Notes: generated from the sequence alone by a model not told the origin. Positions 17,357-27,458 are shown, counted from the first letter of the stretch. The stretch: DNA of 64,000 nt from Roseivirga spongicola (GCF_001592965.1 NZ_LRPC01000001.1:558001-622000); one strand, 5' to 3'. Translations and numbers: made by a program.

Positions 17357-18466
17357 ATGCATCTCGAATCAGTCAGACTAATACAATACAAGAATTACAA
17401 ACAAGCCCAAGTGAGCTTTTCACCTCAGGTGAATTGTTTTCTGGGTGAAAATGGTAGCGGCAAAACCAACCTGCTCGATGCCATCTTTTACCTCGCTTTT
17501 ACCAAGAGTGCCGATCAGGCTCTAGACATGCAATGCATTTTTCACAATGAAGACTTCTTTTCCATTAAGGGTGAATTCAAAGTGGAAGAAAAGAAAAGAG
17601 TGGTGCTAGGCGCTTACCAGAAAGGAAAGAAGAAACAAATAAAACTAGATGACAAACCTTACAAAAAGGTAAGCGAGCATATTGGCAAATTTCCCACTGT
17701 GTTGATTGCTCCTAACGATACAGACGTAATAAGAGGCGCAAGTGAAGACAGGAGAAAGTTTTTCGATGCTATTATTTCTCAGGTAGATCAGGGTTACCTC
17801 AACAACCTCATTGCATATAATCATGTGCTGAAACAGCGGAATAGTTTACTGAAACAGTTTGCAGAACAAGACCGGTTTGATTCAGATTTACTAGAGCCCT
17901 TTACCGAAAAGTTGGTTGAGCTAGGAACAAAAGTTCATGAAGTAAGAAGTAGCTTCATAGAGTCATTCAAGCCACTTTTAATGGAGCATTACTCCAAACT
18001 AAGTAGTGAAAAAGAGTTGATCGGAATTGAATATGAGTCGGACTTTGCTGAAGGAATTGAAGGCAAAATGCAAAGTTCTTTAAAAAAGGACTTAATACTG
18101 AAACGAACCAACAAGGGAATTCACAAAGATGAATTCGTATTCATTATGGATGATGTGCCCGTAAAAAAGTTTGGGTCGCAAGGCCAACAAAAGTCTTATC
18201 TCATAGCTCTGAAGCTAGCCAACTTCGACTTTCTAAAAAATCAGTTAGGTGTAAAACCAATCCTTCTACTCGATGATATTTTCGATAAGCTAGATGATCA
18301 GCGCATTGAAAAACTGATGCAAATGGTGGCCTCAGATGCTTTTGGACAAATTTTCGTAACAGACGCCCGACCAGAACGCTCTATTTCAATTTTTGAGAAG
18401 ATTGATCAGGAGCATAGGTACTTTCATATTAATAATGGTCAGATTCAGGCTAGGGAAACAAAATAG
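17357..18466 (+). CDS. recF: DNA replication and repair protein RecF
   Basis: SMC-like ATPase that loads RecA at single-strand gaps with RecO and RecR. The N-terminus MHLESVRLIQYKNY, the Walker A loop GENGSGKTNLLDAI (residues 30-43), the ABC-type signature region KKFGSQGQQKSYLIALKLA and the Walker B ILLLDDIFDKLD are all intact. At 369 residues it has normal length. Unlike in many bacteria it is not beside dnaA/dnaN here. The downstream DinB-like gene is 45 bp away, with a possible promoter of its own. Confidence 0.95.
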   Translation: MHLESVRLIQYKNYKQAQVSFSPQVNCFLGENGSGKTNLLDAIFYLAFTKSADQALDMQCIFHNEDFFSIKGEFKVEEKKRVVLGAYQKGKKKQIKLDDKPYKKVSEHIGKFPTVLIAPNDTDVIRGASEDRRKFFDAIISQVDQGYLNNLIAYNHVLKQRNSLLKQFAEQDRFDSDLLEPFTEKLVELGTKVHEVRSSFIESFKPLLMEHYSKLSSEKELIGIEYESDFAEGIEGKMQSSLKKDLILKRTNKGIHKDEFVFIMDDVPVKKFGSQGQQKSYLIALKLANFDFLKNQLGVKPILLLDDIFDKLDDQRIEKLMQMVASDAFGQIFVTDARPERSISIFEKIDQEHRYFHINNGQIQARETK

Positions 18467-18484
18467 GTAAGCTGTTACGTATAT

Positions 18485-18492
18485 TAAGTTTG
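18485..18492 (+). promoter_or_regulatory. Possible -7 box of the DinB-like gene
   Basis: TAAGTTTG matches the TAnnTTTG element and lies 19 bp before the ATG at 18512, but no TTTG is present at the right distance upstream, so the match is only partial. Confidence 0.3.
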
Positions 18493-18511
18493 TACCCAAA
18501 AACTCAACAAT

Positions 18512-18997
18512 ATGAAAAACTCAAACAAACTAATGAGCGCATTTTTAGCGCTGATTTTTATTGCTTCTACTGCCAATGCAAACGAAGGTGGCTACGATTG
18601 GCTAAAACAGAGACTAGATGCTTCTAAGGCTTACACGGTTGCGGTGTTGGAGGCCATGCCAGAAGATGACTATTCATTTAAACCGAATGATGACCAAAGA
18701 ACTTTTGCGGCTCAGGCCTATCACATTGTTTATAGTATAGACTATTTCCACAGGGCCTTAAGCAATGGTGGCAATGCTCAGTGGGCTCCTGGCGATGAAA
18801 ACTCTAAGTCTAAGAAGGAGCTAATAGAGTGGGCAAATGCCAAGTTCGATGAAATCAATAAGTTCATACTAGAACAAGAGTCTAATGATGGCTTAACAGC
18901 AGGTGTGGTTTCTTATTTAGATCACAACTCACACCATAGAGGGCAAATTGTAACTTATTTAAGAATGAAAGGAATAGCTCCTCCACAATACAGATAA
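18512..18997 (+). CDS. Exported DinB/YfiT-like protein
   Basis: A 161-residue four-helix-bundle protein of the DinB-like family with an N-terminal signal peptide (MKNSNKLMSAFLALIFIAST, cleavage near ANA). The metal-binding histidines expected for the fold are seen in AQAYHIVYSIDYFHRAL and LDHNSHHRGQIVTYLRM. Characterised relatives are thiol-dependent S-transferases, which are cytosolic; the export signal is a noticeable difference. A second DinB-like gene without signal lies at 46.6-47.0 kb. The substrate is unknown. Confidence 0.78.
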   Translation: MKNSNKLMSAFLALIFIASTANANEGGYDWLKQRLDASKAYTVAVLEAMPEDDYSFKPNDDQRTFAAQAYHIVYSIDYFHRALSNGGNAQWAPGDENSKSKKELIEWANAKFDEINKFILEQESNDGLTAGVVSYLDHNSHHRGQIVTYLRMKGIAPPQYR

Positions 18998-19308
18998 CCC
19001 CTCCACCCCGAAGCTCAGGGGCGTATATTTCTTCCAAACTAAAGGGAGAGTTAGTTCTCTAATCAGTCTGCTTTATTAATAGAGGTGAGGGTAAGCTCTT
19101 TAACTCTCAAAAAAAGCCAGATTTACTGACTCTTCCGTAGGGAGCTTCCTGCTCAAAAACTTCGGGGCAAACTAAGAAATCATAAACTTTTGACCTTATG
19201 GCCATCCATTCTTCTCACTCATTGAACGTTTTTATTTTTGAAATGATAATTATGAAAGTGGTTACCTATTTTAGTAGCAAAATTTTTTAAGCTTTAATTT
19301 TTAGTAGG
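18998..19308. other. Gene-free gap before the DUF5916 gene
   Basis: About 310 bp without a credible reading frame. It begins with a degenerate C-rich/G-rich segment (ACCCCTCCACCCCGAAG...CAGGGG) that resembles the C-rich intergenic repeats near 23.9, 33.9 and 38.6 kb. The last 100 bp are A/T rich and probably hold the promoter of the downstream gene, but I could not find a convincing TTTG/TAnnTTTG pair. Confidence 0.4.
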
Positions 19309-21471
19309 GTGAATCTCAAACTTTTACTGGCACTATCTTTTTGTCTGGTTTTGTCTATATCGAAAGCACAAAACCCTGTGGTTTCTAACAAGACCGAAGT
19401 ACCTCCCCAAATTGATGGGGTTTTAGATGACGAGGTTTGGAAAAACAGTCCTCAAGTAACCGGCTACAAGACTTTTGTTCCAGACTTCGCTAAAGACATG
19501 CCTTATAAGACCATAGCCTATATGGCTCATGATGAGGATAATTTGTACTTCGCTTTCAAATGTTTTGACGATCCTACAGAAATCAAGACTTCCATAGCCG
19601 CCCGCGACAGAATTGGAGCAGACGACTGGATTTGCATTAACCTAGACTCTTTCAATAGCGGCCAGTCACTTTATGGCATTTACGTTAATCCAAGTGGGAT
19701 TCAGATGGACACTCGATTTGCCGCAGGTAATGAGGATATTGGGCTTGACCTTATTTTCTACAGTGCCGCACAAATAGTTGATGATGGTTACGTAGTAGAG
19801 GTCAAGATTCCCTTCAAAAGTATTCGGTACAAGTCTAATGACGGTCAGGTAGAAATGGGAGTGATTTTCGAAAGAAGAATCAGTCGCTTTTCTACTCAAG
19901 GTACTTTCCCTCCTTTAGACCCAGATAAAGGATTTGCTTTTCTAACTCAGATGATGCCTCTGCAATATGATGGAGTCAAAAAGTCAAAACTGGTAGAAAT
20001 TCTCCCTGCTGTAACCTATGGCGTCAATAAAACTCATGTTGATGGAGAATTTGTGAGAGAATCGAATTTTGAACCTAGCCTCACAACCAAGATTGGTATT
20101 ACTTCCGATTTGGTTTTCGATGCTACCATAAACCCAGATTTTAGCCAAGTGGAGTCTGATGCTCAGCAGGTGGAAGTAAACCAACGTTTCCCTGTCAACT
20201 ACCCAGAGAGAAGACCCTTCTTTTTGGAAGGTAATGAGAACTTCAACTTTGCTGGAACCGGAGGTTTTCAACCTATACAAATGGCTGTCAACTCTAGGTC
20301 TATAGTTACCCCTAAATTTGCCACCAAGCTCACTGGTAAAGTCGGAGATAAGAATATTATTTCAACGATTTATGCCTTAGATAGAGACGACCGAATTGAC
20401 TCTGCTATTCCAGAGCTTTCTGATAACACGGCAGACGTTGCCGTGATGCGCTATATGAGATCTCTGACTCAAGATAGTTATGTTGGTTTGCTCGGCACTA
20501 CTAGAAGACAAAATGGAGGAAGTAATAACGTATTTGGACTCGATGGTCAGTACAGATTTAAAGAGGCTTATCAGGTCTCAGGTCATTATTTGTACTCGGA
20601 GAACAATGCTGCATTGAATGGAGGCCACCTTAGTAATGCAGGTTCAATGTACCTTGGGTTATCTAAAAATACTCGCAGCTTCAATGGCTCATTTAGTATT
20701 TTAGATATTGGACAAGACTTTCAATCTGAAGTTGGCTATGTCACCAGAACGGGGATCAGCAGGGCTACACTGAGTTTAAACCCCAAGTTTTTCCCTAAGG
20801 GAGATGGTCTAATTAAGCGAATAGACCCTACATTATACACTTCTCTTACTAAAGATAAACCCAGTGGCTTGAATGAACATGTAATTTTCGTTCAGTTAGC
20901 GGCTACTTTGCCAAGGCAAACAAGGTTGGCGGTTAGTGTCGATAGGTCTTCCGAAATCTACTTAGGCCAGGAATTTAAAGATGGTAGTATCAGTTTAAAT
21001 GCATCGAGCCAAATAACAAAAAGAACTTTTTTTAGGCTTAATTATGATTGGGATAATGGAATCTACTACCCAGCGGCAGAGCAAGGTTACGGAAAGCGAA
21101 TTAGTGCAACTTTGAATATTCAGGCTTCGGATAAATTCAGCATGGATTTCACTCACCGGTTTGCCTCACTATACAGCGAAGCTACTGATGCCAAATACTA
21201 TGACATCCACATTGCTCGAGGACGCTTAGTGTATCAAATGAACAAGTATCTGTTTTTCCGTGGAATTGCTCAATACAATAGCCTAAGCAAGGTTTTTAGT
21301 CCGAACTTCCTGGTGAGCTTCACCTATATTCCGGGCACTGTAGTACATCTTGGTTGGGGCTCAGTTTACGAGAAAGTTCGCTGGAATGGCACCGATTATG
21401 TGCCGAATGACCAATACCTCAACACTGCTCAAGGATTCTTCTTCAAAGCGAGCTACTTGTGGAGGTGGTAA
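19309..21471 (+). CDS. CBM9-like / DUF5916 outer-membrane-type protein
   Basis: A 720-residue exported protein that starts with GTG followed by a good signal peptide (NLKLLLALSFCLVLSISKA). Residues about 25-210 form a carbohydrate-binding family 9-like domain (PQIDGVLDDEVWKNSPQV, MAHDEDNLYFAFKCFD). The rest is the DUF5916 region, with the marker FSQVESDAQQVEVNQRFP and RRPFFLEGNENF, then alternating beta strands up to a final aromatic residue, consistent with an outer-membrane barrel. Database entries often call such proteins hydrolases without proof. The function is unknown, perhaps glycan-related. It is monocistronic and ends at a hairpin shared with recG. Confidence 0.85.
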   Translation: MNLKLLLALSFCLVLSISKAQNPVVSNKTEVPPQIDGVLDDEVWKNSPQVTGYKTFVPDFAKDMPYKTIAYMAHDEDNLYFAFKCFDDPTEIKTSIAARDRIGADDWICINLDSFNSGQSLYGIYVNPSGIQMDTRFAAGNEDIGLDLIFYSAAQIVDDGYVVEVKIPFKSIRYKSNDGQVEMGVIFERRISRFSTQGTFPPLDPDKGFAFLTQMMPLQYDGVKKSKLVEILPAVTYGVNKTHVDGEFVRESNFEPSLTTKIGITSDLVFDATINPDFSQVESDAQQVEVNQRFPVNYPERRPFFLEGNENFNFAGTGGFQPIQMAVNSRSIVTPKFATKLTGKVGDKNIISTIYALDRDDRIDSAIPELSDNTADVAVMRYMRSLTQDSYVGLLGTTRRQNGGSNNVFGLDGQYRFKEAYQVSGHYLYSENNAALNGGHLSNAGSMYLGLSKNTRSFNGSFSILDIGQDFQSEVGYVTRTGISRATLSLNPKFFPKGDGLIKRIDPTLYTSLTKDKPSGLNEHVIFVQLAATLPRQTRLAVSVDRSSEIYLGQEFKDGSISLNASSQITKRTFFRLNYDWDNGIYYPAAEQGYGKRISATLNIQASDKFSMDFTHRFASLYSEATDAKYYDIHIARGRLVYQMNKYLFFRGIAQYNSLSKVFSPNFLVSFTYIPGTVVHLGWGSVYEKVRWNGTDYVPNDQYLNTAQGFFFKASYLWRW

Positions 21472-21490
21472 AGGTCAATAATCAATTACG

Positions 21491-21527
21491 AATTAAGAAT
21501 TACGAGCAGATCTCGTAATTCTTAATT
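21491..21527. terminator. Hairpin between convergent DUF5916 and recG genes
   Basis: AATTAAGAATTACGAG (21491-21506) and CTCGTAATTCTTAATT (21512-21527) form a perfect 16-bp stem with a five-base loop. It lies in the 75-bp space between two converging stops, so a bidirectional terminator role is likely, although the T-runs are weak. The sequence could also be a small dispersed repeat. Confidence 0.5.
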
Positions 21528-21546
21528 GACCACTCTTAATTGAACA

Positions 21547-23640
21547 TTAAGAAATCCTCCCCCAATTCACCGCAGTTTTTTTCAGTGAGTTGATATGTCT
21601 CAAAATGTTACGGTTCTGGTCAGCGCTTAGTTCTGGATCGGCCTCTAGAATGTCGCTGGCGGCATTTCGCGCAGCTTGAAGTAGTTTGGTGTCTTTAGAG
21701 ATGTCAGCAATGAGTAGGTCTAGAACTCCGCTTTGTTGCGTTCCAGTGATGTCACCCGGACCTCGTAGTCTGAGGTCAACATCGGCAATTTCAAAACCGT
21801 TGTTAGTCTTTACCATAGTGTCAATTCTAATGCGGGCTTCCTTGCTCAGCTTATAGTCAGTCATCAGCACACAATACGATTGATCTGCTCCACGGCCAAC
21901 TCGGCCGCGCAACTGGTGCAACTGTGCCAATCCGAAACGCTCCGCATTTTCAATGACCATTACCGAAGCATTCGGCACGTTTACACCCACTTCAATCACC
22001 GTGGTAGCCACCATAATCTGCGTTTCATGCTTCACAAAGCGCTGCATTTCAAAATCCTTGTCTTGCGGCTTCATTTTACCATGCACAATGCTGATGTGGT
22101 TGTCAGGGAAGGCTCTGGCTATACTTTCGTAACCATCCATCAGATCTTTTAGCTCAAGCTTTTCCGACTCTTCAATCAGCGGATACACCACATAAATTTG
22201 CCGACCCTTGGCAATTTCTTTCTTCATAAAGCCAAAAACAGAAAGTCTCTTTCCGTCATACTCATGAATGGTTTGAATTGGTTTTCGCCCTGCTGGCAAC
22301 TCATCAATGATAGATACATCCAAGTCGCCATAAACCGTCATGGCCAAAGTGCGGGGAATTGGTGTGGCGGTCATCACCAGAATATGTGGGAACTGCGTGG
22401 CATTTTTCTTCCAAAGCTTGGCCCTTTGAGCCACCCCAAATCGATGTTGCTCATCAATAATGGCCAGACCCAAATTCTTGAACTGCACTTTGTCTTCTAT
22501 CAAAGCGTGCGTTCCCACTAGAATCTGCAATGAGCCATCTTCTAGCGCCTCGTGAATTACTCTTCTTTCGGCAGTTTTAGAGGAGCCCGTCAGCTTAGCG
22601 ATTTTAATACCGAGTAAATCGGCATACTCCTTCAATCCTTCATAATGCTGATCGGCCAGAATTTCCGTGGGAGCCATCATGGAAGCTTGTGCTCCCGAAC
22701 TTACCACCAGCAACATACAGATAAAAGCCACAATGGTTTTACCAGAACCTACATCACCTTGCAGCAAGCGATTCATCTGCTTGCCAGACTTCATATCCTG
22801 ATAAATCTCTCGGATTACTCGCTTCTGTGCATTTGTAAGGTCGAAAGGAAGGTGCTGATTATAGAACTCCGTGAGTAAAGACGAATCATTGAATACTTGA
22901 CCCTTGAATTTATCGATTCGAGTCACCTTCATTTTCAGCAGCTTAAGCTGAATGAAGAAGAACTCTTCAAACTTCAACCTGAACTGTGCCTTTTGCAAAA
23001 GTTCTTGGTTGGATGGAAAGTGAATATGCCAGAGCGCGTATTTCTTCTCAATAAGGCTGAATTGCTGAAGTAGATTTTCAGGCAGCGTTTCATATATGTG
23101 CCCCTCGGCCTGCACAATTACCTGACGAATCATCTTAGAAATGGCCTTCGAGTCTATAAACTTGGCCTTCATTTTCTCAGAAGTGTGATACACTGGCTGA
23201 AGAAATCCGGCTTTATTGTTTTGGGTGGTTAATATCTCAATTTCTGGATGAGCAATATTTACTTTCCTTCCGAATACTGCTGGTTTGCCGAAAGCTACAT
23301 AATCTACTCCTAGTTTCAACTTCTTGACCACCCACTGAATACCCTTGAACCAAACGAGCTCCATGGCTTGGGTATCATCTTCAAAACGAGCGACTAGCCT
23401 TTTCTTTCTGCCTTCGCCAACTGTTTCCATTTTGGTGATTCTTCCTTTGATCTGCACAAAAGGCATATCGGCATGAACACTTTCTATGGTGTGGAATTGG
23501 GTACGGTCTTCATACCGGAATGGATAATGCTGGATCAGGTCCCCATAGGTGAATAGCCCCATTTCCTTACCGATAAGGGCAGCTTTTTGCGGACCAACTC
23601 CTTTAAGAAACTCTATGCTTGTATCGAAGAACGCAGGCAT
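21547..23640 (-). CDS. recG: ATP-dependent DNA helicase RecG
   Basis: Branched-DNA helicase that remodels stalled forks and Holliday junctions. The 697-residue length is normal. The N-terminal wedge/OB region is followed by helicase motifs: motif I LLQGDVGSGKT, motif Ia MAPTEILADQHY, motif II DEQHRFGVAQR, motif III VMTATPIPRTL, and motifs V-VI with TTVIEVGVNVPNA and QLRGRVGRG. The C-terminal RLRGPGDITGTQQSG block is the RecG-type TRG region. A single gene on minus, converging with the DUF5916 gene. No irregularities were seen. Confidence 0.97.
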   Translation of the reverse strand: MPAFFDTSIEFLKGVGPQKAALIGKEMGLFTYGDLIQHYPFRYEDRTQFHTIESVHADMPFVQIKGRITKMETVGEGRKKRLVARFEDDTQAMELVWFKGIQWVVKKLKLGVDYVAFGKPAVFGRKVNIAHPEIEILTTQNNKAGFLQPVYHTSEKMKAKFIDSKAISKMIRQVIVQAEGHIYETLPENLLQQFSLIEKKYALWHIHFPSNQELLQKAQFRLKFEEFFFIQLKLLKMKVTRIDKFKGQVFNDSSLLTEFYNQHLPFDLTNAQKRVIREIYQDMKSGKQMNRLLQGDVGSGKTIVAFICMLLVVSSGAQASMMAPTEILADQHYEGLKEYADLLGIKIAKLTGSSKTAERRVIHEALEDGSLQILVGTHALIEDKVQFKNLGLAIIDEQHRFGVAQRAKLWKKNATQFPHILVMTATPIPRTLAMTVYGDLDVSIIDELPAGRKPIQTIHEYDGKRLSVFGFMKKEIAKGRQIYVVYPLIEESEKLELKDLMDGYESIARAFPDNHISIVHGKMKPQDKDFEMQRFVKHETQIMVATTVIEVGVNVPNASVMVIENAERFGLAQLHQLRGRVGRGADQSYCVLMTDYKLSKEARIRIDTMVKTNNGFEIADVDLRLRGPGDITGTQQSGVLDLLIADISKDTKLLQAARNAASDILEADPELSADQNRNILRHINSLKKTAVNWGRIS

Positions 23641-23992
23641 CGGATGAAATTAATATAGAATGCTGATACCAATTCTATATCATCGGATTTTTTAAGCTTT
23701 TAGTCCACGGATTAATCCGTGGCTTTAAGGGTTGTGAGATTTATTTTTAGTGTTTTAAACGATTCTGGTATGCATGCTTTTTGTTTCCATGCTGTACAAG
23801 ACCTAGTATCTAAGTTTGGTTTATCCCTCGATTACCCTCGGGATAAGAAATACCCCTAAATCCCCTAAAGGGGACTTGGCTTTATCGCTCACCGGGGTAA
23901 GTTTCCTATTGAGAATGTATTTGAGAGGTGAATTGGTTTACTCTAGAACGCTGCAAAGTCTTCCCCTTCGCAAGGGGAAGATTTAGATGGGG
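23641..23992. other. Repeat-bearing gap between recG and gldD
   Basis: About 350 bp without a gene. It contains the inverted pair ATATAGAAT/ATTCTATAT near 23.65-23.69 kb, a perfect 18-bp palindrome CCACGGATTAATCCGTGG (23705-23722), a C-rich segment near 23.85-23.9 kb (CCCCTAAATCCCCTAAAGGG), and a 9-bp stem CTTCCCCTT/AAGGGGAAG (23960-23980) just after the gldD stop. The last could end gldD transcription. These are typical short intergenic repeats; no RNA gene was recognised. Confidence 0.5.
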
Positions 23993-24580
23993 TCAGTATT
24001 TCCACTCAAAGCTGTTCAACAGGTGTATCATGTCTGTTTTGATGTACTCAATCACAGGCGCGAGTGAGTCATTTTTGGTAGCGGTGTTAAAATAAAGGGC
24101 ACCTCTAAAGAAATGATGGGTGCTATCTGAAGTAAAGAACTGAAATTGAGTAGGTACCTCACCTTCTAGCTCGGTAACGCTGGCTACTTGTCCATTCGGT
24201 ATTTTAATCAGACTTTCTTCAATACCATACGCTTTTACATTGTGCTTCATGGCGAGCTCAAAAGCTTCGTTCAATAATACCTGCGGTTGGTTTCTAGGGT
24301 CGACCAAGCTTTTGTAAGTGATTTGTACAATAGCATCGAACTGTGGGTATGTAAGGTTTACCCAAAAGCGTTCAGCATTCTTAGAGTCGTCTCTTGTTAA
24401 TACAGAGTGGTCTGAATACTGAAATTTGTAGGGGAAAGTATCGGGCAGAATTTGGTATCTCGGTTCGGGTAGGTCAATGCGATTGAATCCTTTAGGCTTG
24501 GGCAAATACACTTCTTCGCAGCTTAATATGGCGCCAAGAATAATGGTACTAGCAAAAATTAAGTTGAATGTTTTCCTCAC
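23993..24580 (-). CDS. gldD: Gliding motility lipoprotein GldD
   Basis: A 195-residue lipoprotein with signal and lipobox (GAILSC at residues 16-21). The start of the mature protein, YLPKPKGFNRIDLPEPRYQ, is the recognisable GldD signature, followed by FPYKFQYSDHS and ERFWVNLTYPQFDA. GldD is needed for gliding in Flavobacterium johnsoniae and is retained in many gliders with the type IX secretion/gliding apparatus. It starts with GTG inside a 4-bp overlap with the gldE stop (GTGA), so the two genes are translationally coupled, as in other gliding Bacteroidetes. Confidence 0.92.
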   Translation of the reverse strand: MRKTFNLIFASTIILGAILSCEEVYLPKPKGFNRIDLPEPRYQILPDTFPYKFQYSDHSVLTRDDSKNAERFWVNLTYPQFDAIVQITYKSLVDPRNQPQVLLNEAFELAMKHNVKAYGIEESLIKIPNGQVASVTELEGEVPTQFQFFTSDSTHHFFRGALYFNTATKNDSLAPVIEYIKTDMIHLLNSFEWKY

Positions 24581-25914
24581 GAAGTTTGTGGTCTTATCAA
24601 TACCCTAACGCGTTTAATGCGCCTTAAGTCTACAGCCACAATGGTAAACAAAAATCTACCGAATTCTATTTTCTCTCCAGCTCTTGGTAACTTTCCGCCA
24701 ATTTCGAGCAATAAACCTCCAAGCGATTCGCTTTCGCCTTTTACGCTGTCGAACTCAGCAGGCTCTACACCAATAATTTTGCAGAAGTCGTTTAGGCTGG
24801 TTTTGCCTTCAAATATGTAAGTAGAGTTATCTAGTTTATTGAAGGCAATGTCTTCATCGTCATACTCATCATTAATTTCACCTACAATTTCCTCAATGAT
24901 GTCCTCTAGGGTAATTAATCCAGATGTCCCACCGTACTCGTCTACCACAATCGCCATGTGAACGCGTTGTTCTTGAAAGTCTTTGAGCAGAGAATCTACC
25001 TTTTTATTTTCAGGAATAAAGAAGCCAGGTCTAAGCAACGTTTGCCAAGCAAAGGTATCATCCTTGTCTACGTGAGCAATGAGATCCTTAATATAGAGTA
25101 CTCCCTCAATTTTGTCTATGGTTTCTTTGTAAACCGGAATTCTGGAAAAACCACTTTTATTAATTCTATCCATTAACTCATGAAAGTCCAGTTCAATATC
25201 TACAGCTGTAATATCTAGCCTAGATTTCATTACCTGGCGAACAGATAACGTACTAAAGTTTACAATACCCTTTAATATACCCTTCTCTTCTTCTGTGGTG
25301 TCATCGCCAGTAGTAATTTCCAAAGCTTGGTTCAGCTCATCTACTGTCAGGTCAACTCCCTTTTTTTCTACGTTTCTCTCTATAATGTTAGTAACTGTGA
25401 TGAGTGTCCAAGAAGCTGGGCGGAATATTTTTTCTAGAAATACCAATGCTCTTGAGGTGAATCGGGCGAACTTCTCATTGTGCTGGTTGGCGAAGTTCTT
25501 AGGAACTACTTCTCCGAAAAACAGAATAACGAAAGTAACAACGGCCGAAAGAGCCACAACTACAATACCTTCAGTAGTTTTAGTACCCACAATGGCCCAG
25601 GTGAAAAAAGTGGAAATGGTAACAATGGCGATGTTTACTAAATTATTGAGTATAAGAATAGTGGCTAATAAATAGCGCCTTCTGCTCAATAGCTTTAGTA
25701 CTGAATTACTTGTTACAGATTGTTCTTTTTCTAACTCGCTAAGCTGATTGCTATCTAAAGAAAAGAATGCTACCTCTGAGCCTGAAATAAGGGCCGAAGA
25801 AATAATAAGCAATACAAAAGCAAGCACATTGAAAACCAGATATGGAGTGCTCAACTCTGTGAGTTGTAAAAGTAGCGCCAAACTCGGCTCAGGTTCGTCT
25901 GGTGTTATTTCCAA
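24577..25914 (-). CDS. gldE: Gliding-associated membrane protein GldE (CNNM/CBS/CorC type)
   Basis: A 445-residue integral membrane protein. Residues about 20-190 are a DUF21/CNNM transmembrane domain (FVLLIISSALISGSEVAFFSL, ILILNNLVNIAIVTIST), residues 200-340 are a CBS pair (RLDITAVDIELDFHELMDRI, VVDEYGGTSGLITLEDII), and the rest is a CorC/HlyC domain. The architecture equals magnesium/cobalt efflux proteins; the context beside gldD marks it as GldE. The frame starts with TTG, 21 bp after the ssb stop; no suitable ATG precedes the first helix. Published genetics in F. johnsoniae link GldE with GldB function. Confidence 0.9.
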   Translation of the reverse strand: MEITPDEPEPSLALLLQLTELSTPYLVFNVLAFVLLIISSALISGSEVAFFSLDSNQLSELEKEQSVTSNSVLKLLSRRRYLLATILILNNLVNIAIVTISTFFTWAIVGTKTTEGIVVVALSAVVTFVILFFGEVVPKNFANQHNEKFARFTSRALVFLEKIFRPASWTLITVTNIIERNVEKKGVDLTVDELNQALEITTGDDTTEEEKGILKGIVNFSTLSVRQVMKSRLDITAVDIELDFHELMDRINKSGFSRIPVYKETIDKIEGVLYIKDLIAHVDKDDTFAWQTLLRPGFFIPENKKVDSLLKDFQEQRVHMAIVVDEYGGTSGLITLEDIIEEIVGEINDEYDDEDIAFNKLDNSTYIFEGKTSLNDFCKIIGVEPAEFDSVKGESESLGGLLLEIGGKLPRAGEKIEFGRFLFTIVAVDLRRIKRVRVLIRPQTS

Positions 25915-25935
25915 AATCTTTTGTTTAGTCCCACA

Positions 25936-26361
25936 TTAGAATGGTAGATCGTCCGTATCATCTTCAGGTATGCTAGATACGGGGCTTTCGCTCATATTGT
26001 TTCCACCATCGCTAGAGTTTCCACCTTCAGGTCGGCTTCCTAGTAAGGTCAACTCACGCCCCACAACTTCTGTAGTGTAGCGCTTGTTGCCATCCTGATC
26101 GTCCCATGAACGTGTAGTTAACTTTCCTTCAATATACACCTGGCCGCCCTTTTTCAAAAACTTCTCGGCAATTTCAGCAAGTGGTGTCCACAACACAATG
26201 TTGTGCCATTCGGTATTAGTAACTCTTTCGCCTTGTTTGTTTTTATAGGTTTCGCTTGTCGCAATAGGGAAGTTAGCTACTGCTCTACCATTATCTAAAT
26301 GTCTAACCTCTGGGTCTTTGCCCAAGTTTCCAACGAGAATCACCTTATTTACACCTGCCAT
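25936..26361 (-). CDS. ssb: Single-stranded DNA-binding protein
   Basis: A 141-residue SSB with an N-terminal OB fold ([53 protein letters not shown]), a Gly/Ser-rich linker and the acidic tip DDTDDLPF that recruits repair and replication partners. It lies between mutY (39 bp upstream) and gldE. This mutY-ssb-gldE-gldD order is familiar from other Bacteroidetes. No irregularities were seen. Confidence 0.96.
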   Translation of the reverse strand: MAGVNKVILVGNLGKDPEVRHLDNGRAVANFPIATSETYKNKQGERVTNTEWHNIVLWTPLAEIAEKFLKKGGQVYIEGKLTTRSWDDQDGNKRYTTEVVGRELTLLGSRPEGGNSSDGGNNMSESPVSSIPEDDTDDLPF

Positions 26362-26399
26362 GATATTGAATATTTTAAGACTGAATTGAATGAAATTAA

Positions 26400-27458
26400 C
26401 TAATAGAAAGCTTTTTTCAAATAGTTCTCAATGAGAATGGGTTTTGGCAACTCATGAATCTGTTCGAGACTATATGCCTTCAAATTCAATTCTTTCTGAA
26501 TATTGGCAAAGGTATTCAATTCATTAACCCGAAGCCTAAAAAATCGGGCAAAAATCTGTCTATGTGTTAATACATGCTTTACCTCTTCAGAAACATCAAT
26601 TAGTGTAAAGCGATCTGGAGAGTTTAGACTATTCAATACAGATTCTTCTGAGCTTCTTTTTAATGTCTCTTCTAAATGAAACTGATACAATCCTTTCCAG
26701 ATACCATTGCCAATACGCTCATGCAACAACAGCTCACCGTTGTATTCAAAGATGATGTAGTTAAAGAATAGCTTCTTCACTTTTACCTTCTTTGTCTTTA
26801 CAGGCAACTGTTCAGTCTCTCCTTTATTAAAAGCATAACAGCTATCGCTAAGAGGGCAGATAGCACAAGCAGGACTTTTAGGTGTGCATTGAATAGCCCC
26901 AAAATCCATAATTGCTTGATTAAACTCTCCTGGCTGATCTTTAGGAATGAGTTCATTGGCCAACTTTTCAAATACCTTAGCAGATTTTGTCTCGGCTATA
27001 TCATCATAAAGCCCAAAAACCCTAGAAAGTACTCTATATACATTACCGTCTACTACAGCATTAACTTGATTGAACGCCATAGAAGCAATAGCAGCCGCAG
27101 TATACCTACCAATTCCTTTTAGCTTTAAAAGCTCCTCAAATTTGTTTGGAAATTGGCCATCATACTCTCCAACAACCATTTTTGCACAGCTATGAAGGTT
27201 TCTGGCACGCGAGTAATACCCTAATCCTTGCCATAAACGCAAAACTTCTTGCTCCTGAGCTGCAGCTAAATCATTTACTGTCGGATATTTATCAACAAAA
27301 TTTAGGTAGTAGGGCATTCCTTGGTTTACCCGAGTTTGTTGAAGAATAATCTCAGATAGCCAAATTTTATACGGGTTGTTTGTTCTTCTCCATGGTAAAT
27401 CACGCTTTTGGTGGCTGTACCACCTAATTAATTGATTTACAAATATTTCTCTATCCAA
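26400..27458 (-). CDS. mutY: A/G-specific adenine DNA glycosylase MutY
   Basis: Removes adenine opposite 8-oxoguanine. The HhH-GPD domain ([33 protein letters not shown]) includes the catalytic Glu in [10 protein letters not shown] and the Asp in VDGN. The iron-sulfur cluster Cys pattern C-X6-C-X2-C-X5-C is seen in [17 protein letters not shown], and a NUDIX-like C-terminal domain follows. No ATG is available upstream of the conserved region: the frame opens with TTG at 27548 and has another TTG at 27458. I prefer 27458 because family members begin right at the [13 protein letters not shown] segment; the longer version would add 30 basic residues. Confidence 0.92.
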   Translation of the reverse strand: MDREIFVNQLIRWYSHQKRDLPWRRTNNPYKIWLSEIILQQTRVNQGMPYYLNFVDKYPTVNDLAAAQEQEVLRLWQGLGYYSRARNLHSCAKMVVGEYDGQFPNKFEELLKLKGIGRYTAAAIASMAFNQVNAVVDGNVYRVLSRVFGLYDDIAETKSAKVFEKLANELIPKDQPGEFNQAIMDFGAIQCTPKSPACAICPLSDSCYAFNKGETEQLPVKTKKVKVKKLFFNYIIFEYNGELLLHERIGNGIWKGLYQFHLEETLKRSSEESVLNSLNSPDRFTLIDVSEEVKHVLTHRQIFARFFRLRVNELNTFANIQKELNLKAYSLEQIHELPKPILIENYLKKAFY

